The notes: generated by a model not told the origin, from the letters alone. Numbered from the stretch's first letter, positions 18,679 through 28,057 are shown. The stretch is DNA of 64,000 nucleotides from Chromatiaceae bacterium (GCA_024235255.1 JACKMT010000001.1:1221988-1285987); one strand, 5' to 3'. Translations and numbers: made by a program.

Positions 18679-19719
18679 ATGAAATCACCCCTGCTGCAAC
18701 ACCATGTCAGACAGCGCCGGAGTGCCGCCGGTAGCATTGAGGTGACGGCTTTCGCCGATCCTTGGGATGCACTGGATGACGGCAGGGAGAAACGCGACAA
18801 CTGGCTGCTAAGCTACATCGATATTCTGACCCTGTTTCTGACGCTGTTCGTGGTGCTGCTGGCGCTGCAGCCGAAGGAGGAGGCACCGCCGGTCGATGCG
18901 GATCCCGGGAACTACCGCTTCGTCGCTCCCGAGCTGATCGAGCGGCAAACCGCGCCTGCCGCGCTCACCGTCGCAGCTGAGCCGCAGCCGAACAGCGAAA
19001 CCAGTGACACCCGGTCCGACCTGCCGGCCATCCCTGAAAGCAGCGAGATTTCTGATGACAATGAGAGCGGGGCCGAACTGTTTCCGCCTTTTTCCATTTT
19101 CGCGTCACTGGCCGAATCGGCGACACCGCTGATCTATCCGGCGAACGCTCCAGCCGTTGCAGAACCGCAGCGCGATGCCGCAGTGCCCGTTAACGTACTG
19201 CCCGCCGCCGAAGCGGAAACGACGGCGCCGGGGCAACCCGTCGCCAGTGCACAGCCTACTCCTGCGGTGACGGAGCGCAGCGAGATAGAACGCTTCATGG
19301 CGAAGTTGGCGCAGCAGCAGCTTAACGACCAGGTACGGGTCGCGGAAGTTGCCGAAGGGGTCTATCTGGAAGTGAACGACAACATTCTGTTTGCCCTCGG
19401 CAGCGCCGAGCTGAAAAACGAAGGTGCGGCATTGCTCGACGATTTGGCGCAGCTGCTGCTGGAACAGTCAGGGATCATTTCGGTGGAGGGCCATACCGAC
19501 GATCGCCCCATCGCCACCTCCCGCTTTCCATCCAATTGGGAGCTCTCATCCGGCCGCGCCACCACCGTGACCCGTTATCTGATCGGCAAAGGCCTCGACC
19601 GCGAACGAATGCGCGCGGTCGGATACGCCGACACTCGACCGCTTGCAAGCAACAGCACAACCGAAGGCCGTGCCCGCAACCGCCGGGTGGCACTGATCGT
19701 GGAGATCCCACGACGTTAG
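18679..19719 (+). CDS. MotB-like protein with OmpA peptidoglycan-binding domain
   Basis: 346 residues. A cytoplasmic N-terminus leads into a single helix (LLSYIDILTLFLTLFVVLLA) in which Asp48 matches the proton-binding Asp of MotB. A long Pro/Ala-rich periplasmic linker (about residues 65-190) follows. The C-terminal OmpA/MotB domain has the typical VEGHTDDRPI and NWELSSGRATTVTRYLI motifs for peptidoglycan anchoring. The gene is 10 bases from the MotA-like gene and surely forms a stator with it. The linker is longer than in flagellar MotB. Confidence 0.88.
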   Translation: MKSPLLQHHVRQRRSAAGSIEVTAFADPWDALDDGREKRDNWLLSYIDILTLFLTLFVVLLALQPKEEAPPVDADPGNYRFVAPELIERQTAPAALTVAAEPQPNSETSDTRSDLPAIPESSEISDDNESGAELFPPFSIFASLAESATPLIYPANAPAVAEPQRDAAVPVNVLPAAEAETTAPGQPVASAQPTPAVTERSEIERFMAKLAQQQLNDQVRVAEVAEGVYLEVNDNILFALGSAELKNEGAALLDDLAQLLLEQSGIISVEGHTDDRPIATSRFPSNWELSSGRATTVTRYLIGKGLDRERMRAVGYADTRPLASNSTTEGRARNRRVALIVEIPRR

Positions 19720-19828
19720 ATCTGGCGCCGCTAAAACCTGCCGCACAATCGCTCGCGAGCGCATTCTATTCCTCTATAAGTGGGCATAAAAATTCAATTG
19801 TTGGTTGCTGTCGAAATGGTAATAATTG

Positions 19829-19846
19829 ATATGTTATAACATTATT
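19829..19846. promoter_or_regulatory. Candidate Zur operator
   Basis: A perfect 12-base palindrome ATGTTATAACAT (19831-19842) lies in an AT-rich stretch about 32 bases upstream of the DUF2796 start. Gammaproteobacterial Zur boxes have the same GTTATA..TATAAC core. The downstream operon encodes a DUF2796 protein and an ABC exporter/importer-like pair, families linked to zinc uptake, which supports the reading. Confidence 0.6.
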
Positions 19847-19873
19847 TTATTTAAGACAGAGGAAAGACCCACA

Positions 19874-20413
19874 ATGACCAGAACCAAAAGGGGATTTATT
19901 GTTTTGTCTATCTCTCTGGCTGCCGGCATATACCAAACAGTTAACGCTGAACAGGATGCCCATATCCATGGCGAGGCACACTTGTTGATTGCTTTGGAGG
20001 GCAGCAGCCTGCAGATAGAGTTCCTTAGTCCGGCGATGAATATTGTCGGTTTTGAACATCGACCGCAAAATGAGACCCAAGCGCAAAGCATCGAATCAGC
20101 GGTGGCAACCCTCAACCAGCCCAATCTGCTGTTCAAACTCCCATCCACCGCGCAGTGCAATCCGGTGGTGGTTGAGGTGGAGCCCCCCTTTAACCACGAG
20201 CCTGAGCATGCGGGAGCAGAGGAGTCGGACGAGCACAGCGAGTTCACGTCCCGCTACCAATTCCAATGCCAGGAGGCAGCCCGTCTGGAGCGCATCGGGA
20301 TCGAGATATTCCGGCATTTTTCCGGTACTCAAGCCATCGAGGCACAGAGTATTTCGAGTTCCGGACAGCGCAGCCAGGAGCTGACCGCGGAACGGAATAC
20401 CCTGGACCTGTAA
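19874..20413 (+). CDS. DUF2796 (ZrgA-like) zinc-associated periplasmic protein
   Basis: 179 residues with a signal peptide (FIVLSISLAAGIYQTVNA). The mature N-terminus carries the family's DAHIHGEAHLLIALEG motif, and a His/Glu-rich segment (HEPEHAGAEESDEHSEF) could bind metal. DUF2796 proteins such as ZrgA of Vibrio cholerae act in zinc acquisition. It is the first gene of an operon with an ABC ATPase, a FtsX-like permease and a DUF3299 protein, and is preceded by a Zur-like palindrome. Zinc handling is inferred from family and context. The start is the ATG at 19874; a frame extension to 19826 would run across the operator. Confidence 0.85.
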   Translation: MTRTKRGFIVLSISLAAGIYQTVNAEQDAHIHGEAHLLIALEGSSLQIEFLSPAMNIVGFEHRPQNETQAQSIESAVATLNQPNLLFKLPSTAQCNPVVVEVEPPFNHEPEHAGAEESDEHSEFTSRYQFQCQEAARLERIGIEIFRHFSGTQAIEAQSISSSGQRSQELTAERNTLDL

Positions 20414-20421
20414 CGACCCTC

Positions 20422-21135
20422 ATGCCGCAAACCGCTGCGATACAGCTCAGTAATCTTCGCTTCAGGTGGCGCCAAGGCCTTCCGGAGGTGTTGAACATCT
20501 CCGAACTGGAGGTAGCGAGAGGCGAGCGTGTCTTCATCCGCGGTGCCAGCGGCAGCGGCAAGAGCACGCTGCTGGCACTGCTTGCCGGTGTCAATCTGCC
20601 AACCAACGGGGAGGTGAACATACTGGGACAGGCAATCAGCCAGCTCAACGGGTCCCGGCGCGACCATTTCCGCTCCGATCACATCGGTTTTATCTTCCAG
20701 TTGTTCAATCTGATCCCCTATCTCTCGGTATTGGAGAATGTCGCGCTGCCCTGCCGCTTCTCGCGCTCGCGCAGACTGAACGCAACCAGATCGGGGAACA
20801 CTCTGCATGACGAGGCGAGACGCCTGCTCGAGCATCTGGGTATGGCGGATGATGACCTCATTCATCGCCCCGTTACCGAACTGAGCGTCGGACAGCAGCA
20901 GCGCGTAGCCACCGCCCGTGCACTGATCGGCGCACCGGAAATCATTATCGCGGACGAACCCACCTCGGCGCTCGACAGCGACATGCGTCAGCTCTTCATC
21001 CGGTTGCTGTTTCAGGAGTGCGAGCGGACCGGCTCTACCCTGCTCTTCGCCAGTCACGACAAACAGCTGGAGTCTCTGTTTGAGCGGCATATCACACTGG
21101 AAAAGATCAATCGGATCGGTCAGGAGCTTGGCTGA
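20422..21135 (+). CDS. ABC transporter ATP-binding protein (LolD/MacB-like)
   Basis: 237 residues. Walker A GASGSGKST, a Q-loop within IGFIFQLFNLIPYLSVLENV, a slightly variant signature LSVGQQQRVATARAL and Walker B EIIIADEPTSALDS are all present. The FQ.FNLIPYLSVLENV segment is typical of the LolD/MacB/FtsE-like subgroup that works with FtsX-type permeases. It begins 8 bases after the DUF2796 stop and its stop overlaps the permease start (TGATG). In zinc-type DUF2796 operons this ATPase powers the permease. Confidence 0.9.
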   Translation: MPQTAAIQLSNLRFRWRQGLPEVLNISELEVARGERVFIRGASGSGKSTLLALLAGVNLPTNGEVNILGQAISQLNGSRRDHFRSDHIGFIFQLFNLIPYLSVLENVALPCRFSRSRRLNATRSGNTLHDEARRLLEHLGMADDDLIHRPVTELSVGQQQRVATARALIGAPEIIIADEPTSALDSDMRQLFIRLLFQECERTGSTLLFASHDKQLESLFERHITLEKINRIGQELG

Positions 21136-22394
21136 TGGCAATACTCTCCTTAGCCTTCAAGAGCCTGCTGAACCGCCGCTTCACGGCCAGTCTGATCCTG
21201 CTCAGCATCGCCCTGAGCGTCTCTCTGCTGCTCGGTGTGGAGCGGCTGCGGGTGGAGTCGCGCAACAGCTTCGCCAATACCATCTCCGGCACGGATCTGG
21301 TGGTGGGTGCACGCAGCGGCGCAATCAACCTGCTGCTCTACTCGGTGTTTCGCATCGGCGACGCGACCAACAACATCTCATGGAGCAGCTACCGGAGTAT
21401 TGCCGATCATCCTAAAGTAGCTTGGACCATACCCCTTTCGCTGGGTGATTCGCATATGGGATTCAGGGTGCTGGGAACCAACCGGGACTACTTTCTTCAC
21501 TACAGATACTCATCGAAGAGACGCTTGAGTTTTCACGCCGGCGGACCCTTCGAGCAGGTCTATCAAACGGTACTGGGGTACGAGGCAGCCAAAGCGCTCA
21601 ACTACCGGATCGGACAACGGATCGTCATCGCGCACGGTACCGGCAAAACCAGCTTTACGCTGCACGAAGATAAACCTTTCGAGGTAGTGGGCATACTCAA
21701 TCCCACCGGCACGCCGGTCGATCGCACGGTACACGTCCCGCTGGAGGGGATAGAGGCAATTCATCAGGGCTGGATCGCAGGCCGGCAGCTGGCCGGCCTG
21801 CAGATCAGTGCGGAACAAGCCCTTGAGCGGGATCTGACACCGAAAGCGTTAACCGCCTTCCTGGTCGGTCTGAAGAGCAAGCTTGCCACCTTCCAGGTCC
21901 AGCGCGAGATCAACGATTATCGCAAGGAACCGTTACTTGCCATCCTGCCCGGTGTCGCGCTGCAGCAGCTCTGGGATCTGATGAGTGTAGCGGAGAATGC
22001 CCTGCTGGTCGTCACCGCCCTGGTAGTCACCATCGGCCTGGTAGGCATGCTGACAGTGATGCTGGCCGGTCTGAATGAGCGCAGGCGCGAGATGGCGATA
22101 CTGCGTTCGGTCGGCGCACGCCCGCGGCACATTCTGCTGCTGGTCACCGGAGAGAGCCTGCTGCTCAGCCTGGTTGGAATAGCGATCGGGCTGCTGCTGC
22201 TCTATGGCGGTCTGCTGGTGGCGCAACCCTATGTCGAGAGCCACTTCGGCCTGTATCTGCCGATTACTTTACCCGCCCCACGGGAATGGTTCATGCTAGG
22301 CCTAGTCGGAACTTCCGGACTGCTCATCGGACTTATTCCGGGATATCGCGCTTATCGTTACTCTCTCGCCGACGGCATGAACATTCGAATCTAG
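21135..22394 (+). CDS. FtsX/MacB-type ABC transporter permease
   Basis: 419 residues. There is an N-terminal helix (ASLILLSIALSVSLLLGV), a large periplasmic domain (about residues 35-275) and three C-terminal helices: ALLVVTALVVTIGLVGMLTVML, LLLVTGESLLLSLVGIAIGLLLLYGG and WFMLGLVGTSGLLIGLIPGYRA. That is the FtsX-domain topology, with the RRREMAILRSVGARPRHI motif. Its start overlaps the ATPase stop by one base. Such permeases usually do mechanical work on periplasmic substrates rather than classic import; in this operon the role is presumably connected with zinc. Confidence 0.9.
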   Translation: MAILSLAFKSLLNRRFTASLILLSIALSVSLLLGVERLRVESRNSFANTISGTDLVVGARSGAINLLLYSVFRIGDATNNISWSSYRSIADHPKVAWTIPLSLGDSHMGFRVLGTNRDYFLHYRYSSKRRLSFHAGGPFEQVYQTVLGYEAAKALNYRIGQRIVIAHGTGKTSFTLHEDKPFEVVGILNPTGTPVDRTVHVPLEGIEAIHQGWIAGRQLAGLQISAEQALERDLTPKALTAFLVGLKSKLATFQVQREINDYRKEPLLAILPGVALQQLWDLMSVAENALLVVTALVVTIGLVGMLTVMLAGLNERRREMAILRSVGARPRHILLLVTGESLLLSLVGIAIGLLLLYGGLLVAQPYVESHFGLYLPITLPAPREWFMLGLVGTSGLLIGLIPGYRAYRYSLADGMNIRI

Positions 22395-22403
22395 AGGAGC
22401 CCC

Positions 22404-22928
22404 ATGAGAGCCTTTGCTTTTATTCTGCTGTTGCTACCTTCCTTTCTCCTACTCGACAGCGTACACGCCGAACAGGCCCAGGAACTGGATTGGGATGCGT
22501 TGATTCCCGACGACTTCCGACCGGACAAGATCATGCAGCAGTTCGGCGATATCAACGAATTGGATGACGAAGACCCACGGACCAAAAAGATCATGCAGCA
22601 GCTTGAAGCCCTGTGGAAAGAGGCCCCCGTGGTTGCAAGCCTGGACGGAAAACGAGTCAAACTTCCCGGCTTTGTGGTACCCCTCGAAGGGGATGGTAAG
22701 GTGGTGAGCGAGTTTCTGCTGGTACCCTACTATGGCGCCTGCATCCACGTCCCGCCGCCTCCTGCCAATCAGACAGTCTACGTAAAAGTACCCAAGGGCG
22801 ATGCAAAAATACGCCAGGCCTTCGATACGGTTTGGGTTACCGGCACACTGAGCGCGAAATCATTCGACAGCGACCTAGCAACCGCCGGCTATCAGCTCCA
22901 GGCGGATGAGGTTGCCCCTTATCAGTAA
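22404..22928 (+). CDS. DUF3299 periplasmic protein
   Basis: 174 residues with a signal peptide (AFAFILLLLPSFLLLDSVHA). The DUF3299 hallmarks are LPGFVVPLEGDGKVVSEFLL and PYYGACIHVPPPPANQTVYV, which includes a conserved Cys-His pair. The protein begins ELDWDALIPDDFRPD, also typical. It closes the putative zinc operon, 9 bases after the permease gene. DUF3299 proteins commonly accompany DUF2796 and FtsX-type transporters; the molecular role is unknown. Confidence 0.88.
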   Translation: MRAFAFILLLLPSFLLLDSVHAEQAQELDWDALIPDDFRPDKIMQQFGDINELDDEDPRTKKIMQQLEALWKEAPVVASLDGKRVKLPGFVVPLEGDGKVVSEFLLVPYYGACIHVPPPPANQTVYVKVPKGDAKIRQAFDTVWVTGTLSAKSFDSDLATAGYQLQADEVAPYQ

Positions 22929-23110
22929 CTACCTTCCAAAGAGGGAATCAAAGCTCTTTGACATTTCCCATATTGGTCTATACTGAGATATCCAAGCAGT
23001 AATAAACACGACTGGGGATATTTTGGATTAAGCGGGGCAACCGGTTGTAAAAGAACAATAATTGCCGAAATAAGTATATGCCTCTGCAATCGAGCATGGA
23101 GAGAACAGCA

Positions 23111-23500
23111 ATGCATATCAGGCAGTTTGAACGACAAGCCACGGACATCCCTTTCAAATTCAAACTCAACAGCATGATCGGTGAACACGAGCATATCCTG
23201 AAAGATATCAGCCAGGGTGGGCTCTGCTTCAGGGCGCACGGCGGCATCTCCCCGGGCACCAGTATGTGCATCTGCATCCCCCTGGCGAAAGAGCCCTGCC
23301 GTCTCAGCGGCAAAATAGCCTGGTGCAGAAAAACTGAGATAAACCACTACGAAATGGGCATAGAATTCGATCAAATCATGCAGGAACCGGCGCTGCAGCA
23401 GATAAACCAGATCGAGATCTACAAGAAGAGCTATGGCCAGGCGTGCGGACAGCGCCTCACCAGTGAAGATGCCGGCCGCATGCTCGGTGCAATAGGCTAA
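23111..23500 (+). CDS. PilZ domain protein
   Basis: 129 residues from an ATG with GGAGAG 6 bases upstream; an ATG at 23078 in the same frame has no ribosome site. The c-di-GMP-binding motifs are visible as RQFERQ (RxxxR) near the start and DISQGGLCF (DxSxxG) about 35 residues later. The protein is a single PilZ domain with a short C-terminal helix and is likely a soluble c-di-GMP effector. It stands alone; no partner is evident. Confidence 0.85.
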   Translation: MHIRQFERQATDIPFKFKLNSMIGEHEHILKDISQGGLCFRAHGGISPGTSMCICIPLAKEPCRLSGKIAWCRKTEINHYEMGIEFDQIMQEPALQQINQIEIYKKSYGQACGQRLTSEDAGRMLGAIG

Positions 23501-23510
23501 TCCCGAAACT

Positions 23511-23531
23511 CCCTCTCTCTGCGGGAGAGGG
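23511..23531. repeat. Small inverted repeat (CCCTCTC / GAGAGGG)
   Basis: CCCTCTC then a short loop then GGAGAGGG directly after the PilZ gene. The same arm sequence recurs in the longer REP-like palindrome at 36571-36665, suggesting a dispersed extragenic repeat family. It may also terminate the PilZ transcript, although no clear T-run follows. Confidence 0.5.
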
Positions 23532-23778
23532 ATTGCGTTGGGCCGCCCAACTTGCACCAGTACATTGTCGCTGCTTGCCCCAAAGCGGCGGGTAAGCGTC
23601 TTTTCGTTTTCTGATTGCAATCAGTTGCCCTCGGTCAATATTTCCAACCATCCGCTGTAAAAACAGCCTATACCAGATAATTCAGAACCATTCCGGTTAG
23701 CATTAACCCTCCGCTGGTACTAATCTTTTAATCAAGAGGGAATGAACAGATAAGATGCTTACCGGTTGGAGAGGAGCA

Positions 23779-24255
23779 ATGGCAATTTCCAGAAGTTTAC
23801 AAGAGTACCTGAAAGAACGCGGCGTAAAGTACCGGATAGTAAGCCATCCGCGTACAGGTTCCAGCATGGAGTCTGCAGAGCAGGCACATATACCCGGCGG
23901 AGCACTGGCCAAGGGCGTCATGACCAGGGACGGGGACGACTTTCTGATGCTGGTGCTGCCCTCCGATTACCATGTGGATCTCGACTCACTGAACGGCCAA
24001 CTGGGCAGGTCTCTGGTCTTGGCAAGCGAAGCTGAGCTGAGCGCAAAGTTTCCCGACTGTGAACGCGGCGCCATTCCGCCGTTGGGTTTCGTGTTCGGTA
24101 TCAGAACCCTGTGGGATCCGAACAGCCCCCTGGGAGCGGATGAAAAGGTCTATTTCGAAGCGGGCGATCATGAGCATCTGATCCAGGTAAGCGGGGAGCA
24201 GTTCCATGAACTGATGGCATCCGCCGAGCGGAGCGTGTTCAGCCGCCACATTTGA
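23779..24255 (+). CDS. YbaK/EbsC-family aminoacyl-tRNA deacylase
   Basis: 158 residues from MAISRSLQEYLKERGV; an ATG at 23755 is possible but the purine-rich GGAGAGGAG run sits just before 23779. The family motif around residues 35-62 (GALAKGVMTRDGDDFLMLVL) includes the Lys expected for editing deacylases of the YbaK/ProX type. These enzymes hydrolyse mischarged tRNAs. The tRNA specificity cannot be told from sequence alone. Confidence 0.85.
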   Translation: MAISRSLQEYLKERGVKYRIVSHPRTGSSMESAEQAHIPGGALAKGVMTRDGDDFLMLVLPSDYHVDLDSLNGQLGRSLVLASEAELSAKFPDCERGAIPPLGFVFGIRTLWDPNSPLGADEKVYFEAGDHEHLIQVSGEQFHELMASAERSVFSRHI

Positions 24256-24308
24256 TAGATGCACACCCCGCCGGCGTTGTTGTGACATTAAGCGAGCGGG
24301 AGAGGGTT

Positions 24309-25040
24309 ATGCGCCGGCTGCAAAAATCACTGCTTTGCATGCTGCTGCTACTCAGCGGCTTTGCCGCGCCACAGGCCGATCAGTACGCTGCCGAGCGTGC
24401 CGCGATGATCCGTGAGATCGAATCCGATGTCCGCGAAACATCGCGCTATATCGACAAACGTGAGCTGGATCCTAGGGTCATGCAAGTGTTGGCACTGCTC
24501 CCGCGCCACCTGTTCGTAGCCGAAGATCAACGCCGCTACGCCTACGAAAACCGTCCGCTGGGTATCGGCCACGGCCAGACCATTTCGCAACCGTATATCG
24601 TCGCCCTGATGAGCGACCTGCTGCGCCCGGATTCCGGCCATCGCATTCTGGAGCTGGGCACCGGCTCGGGCTATCAGGCGGCAGTGCTGGCGCACCTGAG
24701 CGCGGAAGTATTTACCATCGAAATCGTCGAACCGCTCGGAAAAGAGGCAGCAGAGCGCTTCTCCAAACTGGGCTATGCCAATGTCGAGACCCGCATCGGC
24801 GATGGTTATTACGGGTGGGAGGAGCATGCCCCATTCGATTCCATCATCGTAACGGCCGCTGCCAGCCATGTGCCGCCGCCGTTGATCGCGCAACTGAAAC
24901 CGGGCGGCCGGATGGTGATTCCGGTCGGCGGCGGCTTTCAGGTTCAGAAGTTGATGTTGATAGAAAAAACGGAGGACGGCGGAATAGAGACGCGCCAGAT
25001 ACTGCCGGTGCGCTTCGTACCGCTGACCGGCAGTCACTGA
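24309..25040 (+). CDS. pcm: Protein-L-isoaspartate O-methyltransferase, exported form
   Basis: 243 residues starting at an ATG with GAGAGGG 3-8 bases upstream. A signal peptide (LLCMLLLLSGFAAPQA) precedes the enzyme, so it probably acts in the periplasm. Landmarks are ALLPRHLFVAEDQRRYAYEN, the catalytic-loop IGHGQTISQPYIVALM and the SAM motif LELGTGSGYQAAVLA. The enzyme methylates isoaspartyl residues in aged proteins, the first step of repair. SAM supply in the periplasm is a known puzzle for exported homologues. It precedes the membrane methyltransferase-like gene by 21 bases. Confidence 0.92.
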   Translation: MRRLQKSLLCMLLLLSGFAAPQADQYAAERAAMIREIESDVRETSRYIDKRELDPRVMQVLALLPRHLFVAEDQRRYAYENRPLGIGHGQTISQPYIVALMSDLLRPDSGHRILELGTGSGYQAAVLAHLSAEVFTIEIVEPLGKEAAERFSKLGYANVETRIGDGYYGWEEHAPFDSIIVTAAASHVPPPLIAQLKPGGRMVIPVGGGFQVQKLMLIEKTEDGGIETRQILPVRFVPLTGSH

Positions 25041-25061
25041 AACCTATCGGCCGGGGGATTT

Positions 25062-27527
25062 ATGCACGGACCGGCAGCCAGAGTCGCAAGCGGTGCTTCC
25101 TGCCGCCCGCCGTTCTATGCCATTCTGCTTATCTCGGCAGCGGCGCTGGCTTACGAAGTGCTGCTGATCCGCCTCTTCTCGATCATTCAGTGGCACCACT
25201 TCGCCTATATGGTGATCAGCCTGGCACTGTTGGGCTACGGTGCCAGCGGCAGCTTTGTCACGCTGCTGCGTGCCCGGCTGCTGGCTGATTTTCCTAAAGC
25301 GTTTCTGCTCAACGCCATCCTGTTCGGCCTCTCTGCGGCGGTCTGTTTTCTGCTGGCTCAGCGGCTGCCGTTCAATACGCTGGAGCTGTTCTGGGACCCG
25401 GCCCAGATGGGGTACCTGGCGCTGGCCTACCTGCTGCTGTTCATCCCCTTCTTCTTCGCTGCCAACTGCATCTGCCTCAGCTTCGCCCGCTTCGGCAAGA
25501 CGATCCCGCGGATCTACGGTTTCGACCTGGTCGGTGCCGGCCTGGGGGCGCTGGGAATAGTAGCGCTGCTTTACCTGCTCGCTCCGCCGGATGCGTTGCG
25601 CGCCGTGGCGGCGGTTGGCTGCACGGCTGCTGCCATCTCGGCGTTGGAGTTGCAATCGCGCGCGCGCTGGTCTGGCGCAGTACCTTCTCTCTTGCTTGCA
25701 TTGATTGTCTGGCTGTTGCCCGGACAGTGGTTTGCATTGCAATCCTCTCAGTACAAAGCGCTCAACCAGACGCTGCAGATCGGCGGCACCCGAATTCTGG
25801 AGCAGCACTCCAGCCCGCTGGGGCTGGTTACGCTGCTGGAGAGTCCAAACATCCCGCTGCGACTGGCAGAGGGTCTCAGTCTTAACAACCGGGTCGAGCC
25901 GCCGCCGCAGCTCGGCCTGTTCACCGACGGCGACGCGCCTACACCGATCACCCAATACCGGGGGGAGAGAGCGAGTCTGGAATATCTCGATTACCAGACA
26001 TCGGCGTTGCCCTTTCATCTGCAACAGCCCCGGCGGATACTGATTCTGGGGATGGGCGGAGGCAGCAGCATACTGCAGGCGGAGTACCATGCGGTGCCTG
26101 AAATCCACGCCGTGGAGCTCAACCCCTGGCTGCCGCAACTGCTGCAGGATAGCTATGCCGACTTTGCCGGCTGGCGTTGGCTGCAGCGACGGGCAGTGCT
26201 GCACACCGGCGAGGCGCGCAGCTTCGTCGACACGGATCAGAGGCGCTACGATCTGATCCAGATGTCGCTGCTGGATGCGGCCAGCGCCACCTCCGGCGGC
26301 GTACATGGATTGAGCGAGAACTACCTCTACACGGTCGAGGCGATCGGAGCTTATCTGCAGCGCCTGCAGCCCGGCGGTCTGCTGTCGATCACGCGTTGGA
26401 TGAAGCTCCCCCCGCGCGACGGCTTGCGCCTGTTCGCCACGGCTGTCGCAGCGCTGCGATTAAACGGATTCGATAACCCCGGGAATCACCTGCTACTGAT
26501 ACGCAGCTGGAACACCACCACCCTGGTGATCAAGAACGGCGCTGTCGAAACAGCGGAGATCGGCGCGCTGCTGGCGTTCTGTAAGGCCCGCGCGTTCGAT
26601 ATCCCTTACTATCCCGGAATGCCCGGTGATCACCGGGCCAATCGCTACAACATCCTACCGGAACCCTACTTTCACCAGGGTGCAATCGCATTGTTGGGAG
26701 AGCATGCAGCTGACTTTATCGACCGCTACAAATTCGATATCACGCCCACCAGCGACGACCGGCCCTACTTTTTCAACTTCTTCAAATGGCGCACCCTGCC
26801 GGAGATCAGTTCGCGCTACCGCCGCGGTGGCTTCTCGCTGCTGGAGCTGGGATATCCGGTACTGGTACTGACGCTGATGCAGGCGGTCGCTGCCAGCCTG
26901 CTGCTGGTGCTGCTGCCGCTCCGTTTCCTGAAATCCGAACGCAGCGGCAGTGATAAAAAGGCCCACTGGCGCATCCTGGGCTACTTCTTCGTCATCGGAC
27001 TGGCCTACCTGTTCATCGAGATCGCATTTATCCAGAAACTTTCGCTCTTTCTGGCACACCCGGTGCACGCGGTCGCAGTCGTAATCTCCGGCTTCTTGGT
27101 TTTTTCCGGCATCGGCAGTCTGACAGCCGGACGCATCCCGCCAGAGCGGGGGCGTCGTTATCTGAAATTGCTGCTACTTTTGATCTGCGCTGTCGCAGCC
27201 GGCTATCTGTGGCTGCTGCCGATGCTGCTCGCCAGCCTGGGCAACCCAGCGCTGCCGTTGAAAGTGGCGGCGGCGCTGCTGCTGATCGCACCGCTCGCCT
27301 TCTGCATGGGGATGCCCTTTCCGCTCGGACTCTCCGCAGTCGCGCACAGCCACCCGATGCTGGTGCCCTGGGCCTGGGGTATCAACGGCTGCGCCTCACT
27401 GATCAGCGCAGTGCTGGCCAGTCTGCTGGCGATTCACTGGGGCTTCAACAGCGTGATTCTGATCGCGCTGGCGCTCTATTTATCCACCATCTGGTTCTAT
27501 CCGACTGCTCGCACCCATACAAGTTAG
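25062..27527 (+). CDS. Polytopic membrane protein with spermidine synthase-like domain
   Basis: 821 residues. An N-terminal block of about six helices (to ~225) and a C-terminal block of about six (from ~600) flank a cytosolic spermidine-synthase-like methyltransferase fold. The fold carries the nucleotide motif RILILGMGGGSSILQ and the acidic VELNPWLPQLL at ~325-360. The usual polyamine substrate motifs are not evident, so spermidine synthesis itself is doubtful. Other family members are annotated as spermine/spermidine synthase domain proteins of unknown function. It lies 21 bases after pcm and is probably co-transcribed. Confidence 0.82.
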   Translation: MHGPAARVASGASCRPPFYAILLISAAALAYEVLLIRLFSIIQWHHFAYMVISLALLGYGASGSFVTLLRARLLADFPKAFLLNAILFGLSAAVCFLLAQRLPFNTLELFWDPAQMGYLALAYLLLFIPFFFAANCICLSFARFGKTIPRIYGFDLVGAGLGALGIVALLYLLAPPDALRAVAAVGCTAAAISALELQSRARWSGAVPSLLLALIVWLLPGQWFALQSSQYKALNQTLQIGGTRILEQHSSPLGLVTLLESPNIPLRLAEGLSLNNRVEPPPQLGLFTDGDAPTPITQYRGERASLEYLDYQTSALPFHLQQPRRILILGMGGGSSILQAEYHAVPEIHAVELNPWLPQLLQDSYADFAGWRWLQRRAVLHTGEARSFVDTDQRRYDLIQMSLLDAASATSGGVHGLSENYLYTVEAIGAYLQRLQPGGLLSITRWMKLPPRDGLRLFATAVAALRLNGFDNPGNHLLLIRSWNTTTLVIKNGAVETAEIGALLAFCKARAFDIPYYPGMPGDHRANRYNILPEPYFHQGAIALLGEHAADFIDRYKFDITPTSDDRPYFFNFFKWRTLPEISSRYRRGGFSLLELGYPVLVLTLMQAVAASLLLVLLPLRFLKSERSGSDKKAHWRILGYFFVIGLAYLFIEIAFIQKLSLFLAHPVHAVAVVISGFLVFSGIGSLTAGRIPPERGRRYLKLLLLLICAVAAGYLWLLPMLLASLGNPALPLKVAAALLLIAPLAFCMGMPFPLGLSAVAHSHPMLVPWAWGINGCASLISAVLASLLAIHWGFNSVILIALALYLSTIWFYPTARTHTS

Positions 27528-27583
27528 AGAAAACCTGCAGTCGCTGAACACACGCTGCTTCACGCCGCATTGATGGATACGGG

Positions 27584-28018
27584 TTAAAGCCGCGCCTGCA
27601 CCCAACGCACGATATCCGCACTCCCCATCGCGCCCGCCTGGCGCGCCAGCTCCTTTCCACCCCGGAACAGCGCCAGCGTCGGAATACTGCGTATCCCGAA
27701 CCTGGCGCCGATCGACTGTTCGTTCTCGGTGTTGAGCTTGGCCACTCTTACACTCGGCTCAAGCTTTGCGGCTGCCTGCTCGTAAGCCGGCGCCATCATC
27801 TTGCAGGGGCCGCACCAGGGCGCCCAGAAGTCCACCAGCAGCGGAATGTCATTGCGATTCAGGTGGGTTAGGAAATTATTGGATGTCAACTCCAGCGGAT
27901 GGCCAAGGAACAGCGGATTGTGACACTTGCCGCACTTGGGCTGGTCAGACAGGCGCGACTGCGGAATCCGGTTCACCGAGGAACAGTGGGGACAGACGAT
28001 ATGCAGAATTTCACTCAT
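27584..28018 (-). CDS. trxC: Thioredoxin 2 (TrxC)
   Basis: 144 residues. The N-terminal zinc-binding segment with two CxxC pairs (CPHCSS and CGKCHN), unique to TrxC, precedes a thioredoxin domain with active site WAPWCGPCK. It reduces cytosolic protein disulfides, particularly under oxidative stress. It is last in an apparent heat-shock operon behind cbpA, cbpM and a HtpX-like protease (39-base gap to the protease). Confidence 0.95.
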   Translation of the reverse strand: MSEILHIVCPHCSSVNRIPQSRLSDQPKCGKCHNPLFLGHPLELTSNNFLTHLNRNDIPLLVDFWAPWCGPCKMMAPAYEQAAAKLEPSVRVAKLNTENEQSIGARFGIRSIPTLALFRGGKELARQAGAMGSADIVRWVQARL

Positions 28019-28057
28019 GATAAAACCACTCCGTTTTGGGCCGTCACACCGGCCCGG

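Noticed and set aside
17866..19719. MotA/MotB-like pair as a Zorya (ZorAB) defence system, given the TIR-STAND gene nearby
   Set aside because: The MotA-like protein is only 267 residues without the long ZorA tail, and no ZorC/ZorD or ZorE gene is present.
25062..27527. Genuine spermidine synthase
   Set aside because: The methyltransferase-like fold is embedded in a 12-helix membrane protein and the polyamine-site motifs are not evident.
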